64,000 nt of DNA from Pedobacter sp. FW305-3-2-15-E-R2A2 (GTDB taxonomy: Bacteria; Bacteroidota; Bacteroidia; Sphingobacteriales; Sphingobacteriaceae), in contig NZ_CP151803.1 of assembly GCF_038446955.1 (NCBI RefSeq), forward strand, positions 4,216,001 to 4,280,000, in the 5' to 3' direction. A program made the position numbers and the translations under genes. Under the pieces are notes generated by a model. It saw only the letters and a list, made by a program, of their open reading frames with translations, had not been told where the DNA came from and ran no database searches. Below, one piece after another: positions 18,501 to 26,938 of this stretch; positions within the stretch are counted from its first letter, which is position 1; each line of letters starts with the position of its first letter.

Positions 18501-18729
18501 CCAACAGGCTTGGGCCATCTACCAGGTCAAGCCTGCAGGCAGGAATGATCCTGATGCCATTTGCCTTGGCAGCGGCATGCCCTCTGACAATCCCCGCAAG
18601 CGTATTGTGGTCGGTAATCGCAATCGCACTATAGCCAAGCGATACGGCCTGCACGATCATTTCTTCAGGATGCGAAGCCCCCCTTAAGAAACTAAAATTT
18701 GTGGTTACCTGTAATTCTGTATAACTCAT
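15568..18729 (-). CDS. dnaE2: Error-prone DNA polymerase DnaE2
   Basis: C-family polymerase alpha subunit used for translesion synthesis with ImuA and ImuB. An N-terminal PHP domain (TELQVTTNFSFLRGASHPEE) is followed by the polymerase core with QGRGSAANS and the catalytic aspartates in PPDIDVDFEHERRE. A C-terminal OB-fold (VRVCGLVLVKQRPGTATGVC) completes it. About 1053 residues, normal for DnaE2 and shorter than replicative DnaE. I start at the ATG at 18729, which has an AGAGAG purine run just before it; a GTG-like extension to 18768 would overlap imuB. It begins 11 nt after imuB ends, third in the operon. Confidence 0.95.
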   Translation of the reverse strand: MSYTELQVTTNFSFLRGASHPEEMIVQAVSLGYSAIAITDHNTLAGIVRGHAAAKANGIRIIPACRLDLVDGPSLLAYPTDQPAYARLSTLLSTGNLRTEKGKCELYKADVYHFSEGIKFITVPPAKLNGEFDLDVEFKAALKEYKEAFGINLYLGACFSYRGDDAKKLYRISELADQIGVAMVATNDVHFHHPDRRELQDIVTCVREKCTIYNAGYHLYQNAERYLKTAAEMERLFRQYPDAIRRSQEIAEACQFSLDQLKYVYPEEITTEGRNPLEELTHLAWKGAKDFFGEELPEKITTAIEYELKFIEEMDYAAYFLTVYDIVRFAREQNILCQGRGSAANSTVCFCLGITSVNPTKFELLFERFISSARNEPPDIDVDFEHERREEVIQYIYNKYGRDRAAIVATVTQLHRKGALRDVAKAMGLSVDAVDRLSKSMWEFTDEWLEGKVASDHGFSHDDPHLMKILQLTQQFIGFPRQLGQHTGGFVITRGKLSELCPILNARMENRTCIEWNKDDIDALGFLKIDVLALGMLTCIRKAFDLAKQHYGLDLTLANIPEDDKEVYDMISHADTIGVFQIESRAQMSMLPRLKPRNFYDLVIEVAIVRPGPIQGDMVHPYLRRRNGEEDITYPSKELEEILGRTLGVPLFQEQAMKIAIVAAGFTPAEADELRRSMASFKSHGMVSKFRKKLVDGMTAKGYEQDFAERVFKQLEGFGSYGFPESHAASFALLVYVSCWLKHYYPDIFAAALLNSMPMGFYQPAQIVSDARKHKVEMRSIDVNLSSWDNTLEELSGKYCAMRLGFRQVSGLNEEDLNLLIAGRKQEPYRHIHSLMEAGVPLAALEKLADADAFRSMGMDRRQALWEVTALADRPLGLFEGELKEEIKEEQQIQLPKMSLSEHVVHDYSTTSLSLKAHPVSFVRKELFQRQVLSAKELKRWPDGTLVRVCGLVLVKQRPGTATGVCFITIEDETGIANLVVFQKLFTKYRKEILRAKLLMVEGKLQREGEVTHVVVKHCYDLSGLLQGLVETDIKKGKKVIQAELFPESRDFK

Positions 18730-18740
18730 CTCTCTCTTCT

Positions 18741-20237
18741 TTAAGCAAAAAAACCATGTATAAACCATTCTGGCTGGCCATCATGATAATGACCCGATCG
18801 GAATACCCAGTAACGTGCCCCCTGCTCATCCTCTACCCGATAATAATCTCTGACCAGCCCTTGTTCAATCCACCATTCCCGCTCTATTCTTTCCGGGCCA
18901 TCTGCCTTTCTGATTTTATGAACCTTTCCCTTATAGATAAACAGCATGGGTGGATAATCAGGAATTGGCGAGGTGACCTGGATTCGCTCCGGTTGGGGCA
19001 ATAAGCAGAGTGGCCGGGGTTGATCCTCCGGCCAGGCGATGGCCGGTTTTTCCTGTAAACTTTTGGCTTCCCGGATAGAGCGTTCCGGCCAATGGTGCTG
19101 ATCAGGCAGGTAGCGGTGTATGGTATTCGCACCAAATCGCCCTGCAATCTTGTCCAGCAGACCTGCGATGGCCAGGTGCTCCTGGTTACTCGCTGCCCAA
19201 AGGCTTTCCTGTTGGATGGAAAGTTCTTCCACCACAGGTGCTTCCAAAACAAACAAGTCTATTCCCAATCCCGGCGCAATCGTAGCGACCTTCAGCTCGA
19301 ATAGCTTAAATAAATGGCCTACATTTCTCACCGGTTCATTTGTTCCGATTTCTATCTGCTGAAGCTTTCCATCGATCCGGTAACCTTTAAACACCCCTTT
19401 CCTCATTCCCTTACCTTCGCGAAACAACCGCTGACAAAGGATTTCCAACAGCTTCCGCAAGGCGATTTCAATGCCCGTGGCCGTACGGATCGGCTCCAGG
19501 GATGGAAGTGCTTCCTGGTAGGGAACGATGGCCTGGATGGGCGTTATCGGCTCTGACACCAAGCCTAAAGCCTGATCCAGCCTGTTTAGCAAATCCTGTC
19601 CGAAACGCCTGCGCAGCACCCTTTGAGGCATATTGATGAAACTCCGGATCTGATACAGGCCCAACTTCTGCAGGCGGTCCAGCACAGTTGCTTCCAGTCG
19701 CAATGCCGCTGGTGGTAAAGACTGCAAGGCATCAACATGCGCTCCCGGCTCAATCACCGGACTGCTTTGTCCGAAGCGGGATACTGCCCAGGAGGCGCCT
19801 ATTGTATCTGCTATGGCCGCCCGGACTTCATAACCCGGTTTACGGAGCTTGCTTAAAATATCATTGAGGTATGGTTCTTCGCCACCCCAAAGGTGTGCGC
19901 AACCACTAATGTCGAGAATCAGGCCATCCGGTAAATCAACAGCTGCAATCGGCGTATACCTCAAACTCCATTCGGCCAGGGCCCGAAGCAATCTTTCACC
20001 CCTGAGCGGATGGTCATCCAGCACCTCCAGTTTGGGAATTAGGGCCCTTGCATCAGCCAGGACCATTCCTGCTTCCACTCCTTTCTCCCTGGCAGCAGCA
20101 CTACAGGCCTTTACCACCATTCGTCCGCGTTCGGCAGCGGCCAGTACAAAAGGCTCCCCTTTCAGCTCCGGTTTGCGGATAGCGAGTTGATCCGTCGTTA
20201 AATGACGGAACCATATCGTAAGGTATCGCCTTGGCAT
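18741..20237 (-). CDS. imuB: ImuB, inactive Y-family polymerase-like protein
   Basis: Y-family-like subunit of the mutasome (498 aa), thought to bridge DnaE2, ImuA and the sliding clamp. The palm begins RYLTIWFRHLTTDQLA and later has GLILDISGCAHLWGG. At these places active Y-family enzymes have the metal-binding aspartates (DxD near the start and SIDE later). Those carboxylates are not all present here, which is the known trait of ImuB. The C-terminal little-finger and tail regions are present. It starts 2 nt after the imuA stop and precedes dnaE2, forming the standard imuA-imuB-dnaE2 order. Confidence 0.93.
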   Translation of the reverse strand: MPRRYLTIWFRHLTTDQLAIRKPELKGEPFVLAAAERGRMVVKACSAAAREKGVEAGMVLADARALIPKLEVLDDHPLRGERLLRALAEWSLRYTPIAAVDLPDGLILDISGCAHLWGGEEPYLNDILSKLRKPGYEVRAAIADTIGASWAVSRFGQSSPVIEPGAHVDALQSLPPAALRLEATVLDRLQKLGLYQIRSFINMPQRVLRRRFGQDLLNRLDQALGLVSEPITPIQAIVPYQEALPSLEPIRTATGIEIALRKLLEILCQRLFREGKGMRKGVFKGYRIDGKLQQIEIGTNEPVRNVGHLFKLFELKVATIAPGLGIDLFVLEAPVVEELSIQQESLWAASNQEHLAIAGLLDKIAGRFGANTIHRYLPDQHHWPERSIREAKSLQEKPAIAWPEDQPRPLCLLPQPERIQVTSPIPDYPPMLFIYKGKVHKIRKADGPERIEREWWIEQGLVRDYYRVEDEQGARYWVFRSGHYHDGQPEWFIHGFFA

Positions 20238-20238
20238 A

Positions 20239-20973
20239 CTATCCTGTTTGCTGAATCAAAGTGTTTGGGGTTGCTGCAGTTTCCAAATGGCTAAATCGCC
20301 CTGCCGACCATTCCAACTGCCAACTTCCGGGTTTACCGTTGCGGATCTTTTGCAGTTCTACATTCCAGCGGGGATAGCCTACCCCCGGAACACCCGCTTC
20401 CAGATGACTGATGATTGGACTAATTTCCCAGCGGGAAACAGAGGCAATATGGTTTATTTTTTGAGGATTGCAGCGGTGCAGAAAACCTGTAACCCGGCTT
20501 TTTTCTACGGCAAGTTGTAGTCGCCGGGATTCAGTAAGGCTAATTTCTTTAAGTTCGGCAACTACTGCAGTTACCGCGCTGCATTTCAGGGATTCTTCGA
20601 TTGCCCAAAGGACATCCCGTTCGCGTTGCAGGTCTATAAAAATCACCCGGTCTGGAGAGATCCCGAAAGCTTTCAGGCCAGGTGGAAAAAGCTGACGCCG
20701 CGTCCCGACCCAAAGGCAAGTGCCTTCCGTTTTCATTAAATGGCTGATCAGACCAGCCATAAAACCTGTGGTGGCTGCTGCAGCTGCGGGATGGGTACTC
20801 ACAAATTCATGTACTGCAGCGGTCGGAAAAATATGGTTAGGAAAAGCTTTTTCCATTGGCCCAAGGCCAATATCCAGGCGTCCATGATCTAAAACCGCAG
20901 AGAATCCCTGCATTAAAAGGATCTCCTTTTTCAGTTTTTCAATGATATCATTTTTATTCGCCGCTTCTTCCAT
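20239..20973 (-). CDS. imuA: ImuA, RecA-like mutasome subunit
   Basis: RecA/SulA-like protein (about 244 aa) of the DNA-damage mutasome, which interacts with ImuB and RecA filaments. Typical segments are the N-terminal 'EKAFPNHIFPTAAVHEF', the core 'AAAAATTGFMAGLISHL' in place of a full Walker A, and a beta-strand 'VTAVVAELKEI'. I use the ATG at 20973, giving MEEAANK; the frame continues 45 nt upstream into the operator, which cannot be coding. It is first in the imuA-imuB-dnaE2 operon and divergent from the XRE/S24 regulator. Confidence 0.88.
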   Translation of the reverse strand: MEEAANKNDIIEKLKKEILLMQGFSAVLDHGRLDIGLGPMEKAFPNHIFPTAAVHEFVSTHPAAAAATTGFMAGLISHLMKTEGTCLWVGTRRQLFPPGLKAFGISPDRVIFIDLQRERDVLWAIEESLKCSAVTAVVAELKEISLTESRRLQLAVEKSRVTGFLHRCNPQKINHIASVSRWEISPIISHLEAGVPGVGYPRWNVELQKIRNGKPGSWQLEWSAGRFSHLETAATPNTLIQQTG

Positions 20974-20998
20974 TACAATTAATTTTAAAATTACTACA

Positions 20999-21029
20999 TT
21001 TGACACGATCAGTGTCAAATATTTGACAC
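20999..21029. promoter_or_regulatory. Operator: 18-bp perfect palindrome plus a third half-site
   Basis: Between imuA and the divergent repressor gene lies TTTGACAC (20999-21006), a 5-nt gap, then the perfect palindrome GTGTCAAATATTTGACAC (21012-21029). The three GACAC-type half-sites form two overlapping dyads: 20999-21019 with a 5-nt centre and 21012-21029. It overlaps both promoter regions, 19 nt before the regulator ATG and 26 nt before the imuA ATG. The layout is that of a LexA-like autoregulated switch controlling both directions. Confidence 0.85.
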
Positions 21030-21047
21030 TAATAATAACAATACAAA

Positions 21048-21854
21048 ATGGATACTCAAAAAGTTTTTTTTTCTGCCAATATTAAGTTCCTCAGGGAAAG
21101 GAAGAAACTGAGCCAGGAAATGATGGCAGAAAGCCTGGGCATAGGCCGTTCTAAGCTCAATGCGCTGGAAAGCGGGCAGACTAAAGCCCCCCAGCCGGAG
21201 GACCTTATCAATTGTTCAAATACTTTTAAGATCAGTATAGACAGCCTCCTGAAAGTGGAGCTTTCCAGGATTTCAGAACTCAAGCTCCGGGAATTAGAGG
21301 CTGGAACTGATATTTATTTGCAGGGAGGCAACCTCCGCGTATTGGCGATCACGGTGGATAAGGACAACAAAGAAAATATGGAATATATCCCTGTAAAGGC
21401 GAAGGCCGGTTATCAGGCCGGCTACAAGGACCCTGAATTCCTGGCTTCTTTGCCCAGATTTTCCCTGCCCAATCTCCCTGAATCCGGTACTTTCCGGATG
21501 TTCCCCACCACAGGAGCTTCGATGTTACCAATTCCGGAAGGTGCTGAGGTGATCTGTAGATTTGTAGCCGACTGGCAACAGTTAAAAGCCCGCAGTCTAT
21601 GCATTGTTATATTGAAAGGAGAACAGGATTTTGTATTCAAGCAGCTGACGATTGAAAAGGAAGGAACCATACTCCTGGAATCTTTAAACAAGTTATTCCA
21701 GCCTTATCGTGTACCTGTTGCTGAAGTATTGGAATTGTGGCAGTTTCATAGTTACCAGAGTCAGGAGATTCCGGAACAGGAAACTGATTTGATGGAAATT
21801 AAACACATGATCAGTTCGTTACAAGACCAATTGCTAAAAAAATTAAAGGTTTAG
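21048..21854 (+). CDS. LexA-like XRE/S24 repressor of the mutagenesis cassette
   Basis: A 268-residue regulator with an N-terminal XRE helix-turn-helix (about residues 12-65, LSQEMMAESLGIGRSKLNALE) and a C-terminal S24/LexA-type autopeptidase domain. The catalytic serine is Ser158 in TGASMLP and the general-base lysine is Lys198 in FVFKQL. An Ala120-Gly121 bond (KAKAGYQAGY) is the likely self-cleavage site in the linker. It stands divergently from imuA-imuB-dnaE2 with the palindromic operator between. From LexA/CI family knowledge I infer that RecA filaments trigger cleavage and derepression. A coiled C-terminal tail extends beyond the peptidase. Confidence 0.9.
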   Translation: MDTQKVFFSANIKFLRERKKLSQEMMAESLGIGRSKLNALESGQTKAPQPEDLINCSNTFKISIDSLLKVELSRISELKLRELEAGTDIYLQGGNLRVLAITVDKDNKENMEYIPVKAKAGYQAGYKDPEFLASLPRFSLPNLPESGTFRMFPTTGASMLPIPEGAEVICRFVADWQQLKARSLCIVILKGEQDFVFKQLTIEKEGTILLESLNKLFQPYRVPVAEVLELWQFHSYQSQEIPEQETDLMEIKHMISSLQDQLLKKLKV

Positions 21855-22343
21855 GTAGAAAATGCTGGCATTATATTTTGCAAGCTCACCTGTTTCCTTA
21901 GGTGCTTCCTTTTTATCAATTAATAATTTCCCGGCATCAGGCATACCTTCCTTCAATTCCAGATTAAGCTCATAAGGAGTTCCATCGCCCAATTTCAGAT
22001 AAAAAATTGGTTGCTTAGTCCTCGCTAAAGCAATCATTTCTTCAGAATACAGCTGATAATAATTGAACTTTTCTGAGCCATAACTAAATGTTGGGCGAAG
22101 GAAAAAGCTCACTTGCTTCTCTCCCCCTTTATCATCCTTTTGAAATAATTTAATCTGACTCAGCGCATAAGCTTCTTTATTAGCTGGATTCAATAAATCC
22201 AGATTAGCTGCATTTTTAATCACGAGAGAAATACCTGGATATTGAATGGGAGAACAGGCACAAAGACCATCTGTATTTGATATTTTTTTACAACCCAGAT
22301 TGGCAATAAAGATGACAACGAAAGCAATGATAATTTTTTTCAT
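21843..22343 (-). CDS. Small lipoprotein, function unknown
   Basis: A 166-residue lipoprotein (lipobox NLGC at residue 18) with a cysteine-containing start to the mature domain (GLCACSP) and a beta-rich body ('QIKLFQKDDKGGEKQVSFFLRP'). No domain is recognised. Its 3' end overlaps the 3' end of the convergent repressor gene by 12 nt. Confidence 0.75.
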   Translation of the reverse strand: MKKIIIAFVVIFIANLGCKKISNTDGLCACSPIQYPGISLVIKNAANLDLLNPANKEAYALSQIKLFQKDDKGGEKQVSFFLRPTFSYGSEKFNYYQLYSEEMIALARTKQPIFYLKLGDGTPYELNLELKEGMPDAGKLLIDKKEAPKETGELAKYNASIFYLNL

Positions 22344-22540
22344 ACAGATTTACTTTAACTCAAATATATCGATTCAAAGCAATTAAATAAAATAATATTT
22401 ATCCTTTAACTTACTGCAACAACATTGATACCCGATTACGCTCTGATGCCAAAATAAGCCGATTTACCCTACGGCTGGATTGTAAGAATTAGCTATATTT
22501 AGCTAAGCAATTAATCCGAAACGCCAACTTAAATCTATTT

Positions 22541-22993
22541 ATGAAGTTAATCCCCTTTCTTTTCGTACTCATTGTGATGGGCACGTTGAAAGTTCAAGCG
22601 CAGACCAGGCAGGACACACTGGACATCAAAAGAGTAGCACTTGCTTATATTGAGTCTCAACATACGCCAAATCCTAAACAAATGCAGGAAGCATTACATC
22701 CCCGGGTAGTCAAAAGATCGGTTTTCAAAAACAAGAAAACACAAAAAGACTTTGTTTCTGAATATTCAGCTGAAAATCTGGTGATTCTTGCAGAAACCTA
22801 TAATACTGCTGGAGATAAGTTTCCAAAAACGCCAAAGAAAGAAATTAAGCTACTGGATGTATCTGCATTAACCGCATCCGTAAAATTAATTGCCGACGAA
22901 TGGTTTGATTATATGCACATCGTGAAGACGAATGGAGAATGGAAAATCATCAACGTACTTTGGCAGTATAATAAGACATCAGAACATCAATAG
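22541..22993 (+). CDS. Secreted NTF2-like (putative lumazine-binding) protein
   Basis: A 150-residue protein with a Sec signal (MKLIPFLFVLIVMGTLKVQAQ) and an NTF2-like cone fold. The pattern 'VALAYIESQHTPNPKQMQEALHP...' to the final 'WFDYMHIVKTNGEWKIINVLWQY' matches the Lumazine_bd_2 family of secreted Bacteroidota proteins. Family function is not well established; the pocket usually binds a small ligand. It stands alone between convergent and tandem neighbours. Confidence 0.78.
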   Translation: MKLIPFLFVLIVMGTLKVQAQTRQDTLDIKRVALAYIESQHTPNPKQMQEALHPRVVKRSVFKNKKTQKDFVSEYSAENLVILAETYNTAGDKFPKTPKKEIKLLDVSALTASVKLIADEWFDYMHIVKTNGEWKIINVLWQYNKTSEHQ

Positions 22994-23024
22994 GATTCCA
23001 TCCCCGTTGTTAAAATCTTTTTTA

Positions 23025-24008
23025 TCATAAAAGCTGGTTTTTCTTTACAATTCCAAACTTTGCATTCTTAAAATCAATAACAACGATATCCTCAAAAAAA
23101 AGGGAATTTCCGACCAGAGCGAAAAGCGCTTCCGACTTATAAAAATCTTCCAGGAGCTGATTGTCGGAATACCATGCAGAAGGATTTTTTAACTGTGCCT
23201 TGCCCAGGTAGACTTTTGATTTGATCATTCCTTTATAAAAATTTGTCTTTTTACCCCAGGAACCTGCCACAAGGGAGTCGATGGGAAGTTTAGTTGTGGA
23301 GAGCTGCAGCCAGTTTTCTTTGCTTGTTCCCAGGTCAAACAAACTCGCCCCCGTATCAAACAATACCCATTTCGTCTGATCTGCAACTTTAAGAGGAAGC
23401 AACATCCTTCCCTTTTGTAATTTACAATCGACGAAATCAATCTCCTTTTTCAGCTGGTTATCGAGGCTATCCAACAGACACATCCTCGTACCTACATAAT
23501 CAATAATTAACACTTTATCTCTACTGAAATCTGCACCAAGGGTACCAACGAGATTTTTCTTTCCGCTAAGCAGCGAATCTTTAGCAATCTTAGCTCCATA
23601 ATTGAGGAAGATACCTACATCGGTTTTGGTATTAGGCCCTATTTTCAGGCTAAGTGGATTTAAGGAGGCATGTAACAGTCCTGCAGAAGACCTGCCGGTA
23701 TCGAGTTTAGCAGGCAACAACGCTTTAACTTCTTCCATAGAATCGTAATAGCTGGCCAGACTATTCTCATACATCGATGTTCCATCGCTTCCCAGGTCAA
23801 ACTGCAACAGCATATTACCTTTTCTATCATTAAAGGATACAGGGATAGCCATTGCTAGTTTCTGATAATATTTACCGCTTATTTTACTGCTTAACCATTG
23901 AAATTGAAACCAGGGATAGTGATTTGTTACCACCTTTTGAGCGTAAGAGAAGTTGATGGCCGATACCATCAGTAAAGAAAGTAAAAGCTTTTTCGTGTTA
24001 AGGCTCAT
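23025..24008 (-). CDS. Secreted aspartyl-protease-like protein
   Basis: A 327-residue secreted protein (signal MSLNTKKLLLSLLMVSAINFSYAQ). It has two aspartate-centred motifs of the retropepsin/pepsin kind, QFDLGSDGTS in the first half and LFDTGAS (Asp218) in the second, suggesting a two-lobed aspartyl-protease-like fold. The first motif lacks the canonical DTG, so activity is uncertain. The rest matches no family I can name. It has no operon partner. Confidence 0.7.
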   Translation of the reverse strand: MSLNTKKLLLSLLMVSAINFSYAQKVVTNHYPWFQFQWLSSKISGKYYQKLAMAIPVSFNDRKGNMLLQFDLGSDGTSMYENSLASYYDSMEEVKALLPAKLDTGRSSAGLLHASLNPLSLKIGPNTKTDVGIFLNYGAKIAKDSLLSGKKNLVGTLGADFSRDKVLIIDYVGTRMCLLDSLDNQLKKEIDFVDCKLQKGRMLLPLKVADQTKWVLFDTGASLFDLGTSKENWLQLSTTKLPIDSLVAGSWGKKTNFYKGMIKSKVYLGKAQLKNPSAWYSDNQLLEDFYKSEALFALVGNSLFFEDIVVIDFKNAKFGIVKKNQLL

Positions 24009-24108
24009 AAAAAACTATTCATTAGTTAAAAGCAATATACACGAAAAAACAATCTGTTTTATTGAAAGTTCAGCATTCGGTTTATCCGGAAATTATCGGT
24101 AAATATAG

Positions 24109-24456
24109 TTAACCTTTGACTGTTAACTCTTCATTTGTTAATGCAAAATAGAGGTTCTGAATCTGGTGCACATATTGCAACTTATAATCCAGCATGGCAA
24201 TTTCCCCATCCATAGGTTGGAGCGTGTCACTTAACACGAACTGATGACCGTTCTTTTTTTCTAATACATAAGTGACCTCAATCCCCTCTTCATATTCAAA
24301 TTCAAAGCGTTCGAAACCAAACTTGATCACCCAATCTTCCGTTAACAAGATCGGCTCCATCAATCCCGCAGAATCAATATCAGATCCATAAGGTATTTGC
24401 TCAGGATGACCATGATCCAATGTATAATTCCCAATTCTTAGTTCAGTCGCTTCCAT
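24109..24456 (-). CDS. Small conserved protein (LRIGNY-type), function unknown
   Basis: A 115-residue soluble protein starting MEATELRIGNYTLD. The LRIGNY opening is common in small Bacteroidota proteins, many linked to phages or mobile regions, with a middle WVIKFGFERFEFEYEEG segment and a C-terminal HQIQNLYFALTNEELTVKG. Function is unknown. No mobile-element gene adjoins it here. Confidence 0.65.
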   Translation of the reverse strand: MEATELRIGNYTLDHGHPEQIPYGSDIDSAGLMEPILLTEDWVIKFGFERFEFEYEEGIEVTYVLEKKNGHQFVLSDTLQPMDGEIAMLDYKLQYVHQIQNLYFALTNEELTVKG

Positions 24457-24523
24457 AATCTGTTCTTTGCCGGCAAAAGTACAACAAAAGATTGCTTTAT
24501 AATACCCTTAAATCCAAAACATA

Positions 24524-24554
24524 AAACCCCGGCTGACTGAGTCAACCGGGGTTT
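24524..24554 (-). terminator. Terminator hairpin of the fucosidase gene
   Basis: A 9-bp stem AAACCCCGG (24524-24532) / CCGGGGTTT (24546-24554) is extended by an inner TGAC/GTCA pairing around a TGA loop. It lies 20 nt past the fucosidase stop on the minus strand. Confidence 0.75.
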
Positions 24555-24573
24555 ACTATCTTATTTTTACCGA

Positions 24574-26385
24574 TTAAATCGGCTTCAACGTAATGCTGCT
24601 GATCTCCGGCATAGACTTGCCAGTGATCCCTGTTGCCTTTAGCTCCAATCTTAGCGAGGCTGCTCCTATCGCCTGTTGCGAAACCTCGATCATTCCTGCC
24701 TCAACCTCCTTAAAACCAGCACTATTTTCAGCCGGAATGCTATAATTAAGTGCATTATTTTCAAGGTTAAACTGAAGTGTTCCAGCTGCATTAGCTGATG
24801 CGAAATAATTGACCATTACTTTATACTTTCCTGGTTTCTGAATTTTCAAATCCCAATACGCATAATCATTTTTATTTGTCCAGAAAGCAATGGTATTTGG
24901 TCTGTTTGGATCATGAGTCGATGCTCCTTTTAACTTAATACCGCCGGTACCCGTCAGTTTAGCGTTATTCGCATTCAGCACAATACTTCCATCTTTCAGC
25001 GAGCTCAGTTGTTGGGTCAGTACGACAGGCAGACCTTTGATCTCTGCGACGATGACCATTGGTTTCGGCCCGGAGAAATCAGCAGGAAGCTGGATCGTCT
25101 TGCCGTTCGCCGCCGTTTTAACCAACAATGCTTTTCCTTTATTCCCTAAAATATAAGCTTTGCTAATGCCGCTGGACAAAGGAACATCCAACACTCCGTT
25201 TACAGGAGGATTAAAAACTTCCAGGTATAACTTTCCGGGTTTCTGTGTCGCATAACCCCAATCCAGTGATGGAAACGGGCTGGCCGTTGTTCCATATACC
25301 GCTTCGTTATTTACCTTCATCCATGCGCCTATTTCTTTCAGGATCTTTACACCTTGTTCAGGAATCTGTCCTTCCCCATCCGGACCAATATTTAACAAGA
25401 AGTTTCCTCCTTTACTTACGGTTTCTAAAAACAGGTTCATCATCTTATCATAAGATTTCCAGTTTTGATCATGGGCACTATAACCATAACTTTCGTTCAT
25501 GGTATGGCTCACTTCCCAATCCATTCCCGGCAAACCTGCTGGTGGGACATATTTCTCAGGTGTACCAATATCTCCGTTTTTGTTCTCCAAGCCCTCCCAG
25601 AAACGATTATTTACGATAATACCTGGCTGCCATTTGATGAGATCTGTCAGGATGCGTTTGGTTCCCCAAGTTTCACCCTGAGTATCTTTTCCGCTGAAAT
25701 CCAGCCATAGCACATCCATTTTACCATAATTCTGTGCCAGCTCTTTCACCTGATCGTACAGGTAATTCTTGTAAACCTCATGATTCGGCTTAGTTCCCGG
25801 AACACGTGGATTATTTTGAAAAGTATGGTAAGAATCAGGATGCTGCCAGTCCAGCAAAGAATAGTAGGCACCGGTTTTCAGTCCTGCCTTTTTAAAAGCA
25901 GCAACCGTTTCTCCATATAAATCTCTTCCTTTCGGAGAGATGTTCGTTCCTCCCGTTACCGGATTATTCAGGGAATAAGGAGCTTTACTATTGAAAATGC
26001 TAAAGCCTTCATGATGTCTGGAGGTGATCACCATATATTTCATTCCTGCTTCTTTTGCCAGTGCTGCCCATGCTTCCGGTTTAAACTTTGCCGCTGTAAA
26101 TTTAGGCTTCAATGTTTCGCTATATTCCTTGCTCGGAACATTAGCCCAGGTTTCGATCCATTCTGCATAGTGCTGAGGGTATACCTTGCCATTCCAGGAA
26201 CCACCGGCGGCGCTGTATAAGCCCCAGTGGATAAAGAGGCCAAACCGGGCTTCCCTAAACCATTTGAGTCGCTGGTCTTTGGTTTCCGCCCAACCGGGAA
26301 CCCCTTCATAAGGCTTAGATTCCTGAGCGAAGATCGACGTTGCCGTACTGAGCATCAGGATAAAAGATAAAGTGATTTTTCTCAT
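24574..26385 (-). CDS. Alpha-L-fucosidase, GH29, with C-terminal accessory domain
   Basis: Secreted glycoside hydrolase of about 603 residues that removes alpha-linked fucose. After a signal peptide (MRKITLSFILMLSTATSIFAQ) comes the GH29 barrel: 'WFREARFGLFIHWGLYSAAGGSW', 'RHHEGFSIF' and 'MDVLWLDFSGKD', the Asp of which is the likely nucleophile. The last 150 residues form a beta-sandwich resembling DUF5077-type carbohydrate-binding domains. I start at the ATG at 26385; another ATG at 26403 adds six residues. No sus genes adjoin it, so its carbohydrate context is unclear. Confidence 0.93.
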   Translation of the reverse strand: MRKITLSFILMLSTATSIFAQESKPYEGVPGWAETKDQRLKWFREARFGLFIHWGLYSAAGGSWNGKVYPQHYAEWIETWANVPSKEYSETLKPKFTAAKFKPEAWAALAKEAGMKYMVITSRHHEGFSIFNSKAPYSLNNPVTGGTNISPKGRDLYGETVAAFKKAGLKTGAYYSLLDWQHPDSYHTFQNNPRVPGTKPNHEVYKNYLYDQVKELAQNYGKMDVLWLDFSGKDTQGETWGTKRILTDLIKWQPGIIVNNRFWEGLENKNGDIGTPEKYVPPAGLPGMDWEVSHTMNESYGYSAHDQNWKSYDKMMNLFLETVSKGGNFLLNIGPDGEGQIPEQGVKILKEIGAWMKVNNEAVYGTTASPFPSLDWGYATQKPGKLYLEVFNPPVNGVLDVPLSSGISKAYILGNKGKALLVKTAANGKTIQLPADFSGPKPMVIVAEIKGLPVVLTQQLSSLKDGSIVLNANNAKLTGTGGIKLKGASTHDPNRPNTIAFWTNKNDYAYWDLKIQKPGKYKVMVNYFASANAAGTLQFNLENNALNYSIPAENSAGFKEVEAGMIEVSQQAIGAASLRLELKATGITGKSMPEISSITLKPI

Positions 26386-26548
26386 TTTATATTCAGGTTT
26401 CATTTGTGATCATATTACCAACTGAGGAAGAATAAAACTAAATGCTTTGCATGATATAATCAGCGATATGCTAAAATTGTTTAATGTTATGTTAGTAGCA
26501 TACAATCAATTTTTTTATTAATGCTATCTTGCGGCTTTTTCAATACTA

Positions 26549-26902
26549 ATGGACGATCAGATACACCCAAACTATAAACTTTCAGCCTATTTAATTTTTG
26601 CAGCCATCACTGTTGATGTGGTTAGCGGATTCATTCAATGGGGTAAAAGCCCCAATTTTGACCTGACCGTTACTGCTGAAATGGCTTTGATGTTCCTAAC
26701 CTTCGGATACTTTGCCTTTATCGGAAAAGACTGGATCAAATGGGTCATTTTATTGGCAACGATTCTGACCATATTTCCATTAATTGCAACATTGAACCAG
26801 GAAGCCAATGGGATCAGTTTGTTTTACGTTTCGCAATTCTTCTCCAGTCTGTTAAAGTTTAGCGCATTTATAGTGCTGTCCCTTATAAAGAAAAAACCCT
26901 GA
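26549..26902 (+). CDS. Small membrane protein, function unknown
   Basis: A 117-residue protein with about four predicted transmembrane helices (residues 10-30, 38-58, 62-82 and 95-113) and a lysine-rich end (IKKKP). No family is recognised. It is followed at once by a bidirectional terminator that also serves the NRPS gene. Confidence 0.7.
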   Translation: MDDQIHPNYKLSAYLIFAAITVDVVSGFIQWGKSPNFDLTVTAEMALMFLTFGYFAFIGKDWIKWVILLATILTIFPLIATLNQEANGISLFYVSQFFSSLLKFSAFIVLSLIKKKP

Positions 26903-26919
26903 ATTTCTCCAGGGTTTTT
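26892..26919. terminator. Bidirectional terminator between small membrane protein and NRPS
   Basis: A perfect 10-bp stem AAAAACCCTG (26892-26901) / CAGGGTTTTT (26910-26919) with an 8-nt loop. It is A-rich on one side and T-rich on the other, so it can end transcripts from both convergent genes. Confidence 0.85.
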
Positions 26920-26938
26920 CTATTGAAGCAACAATTCA

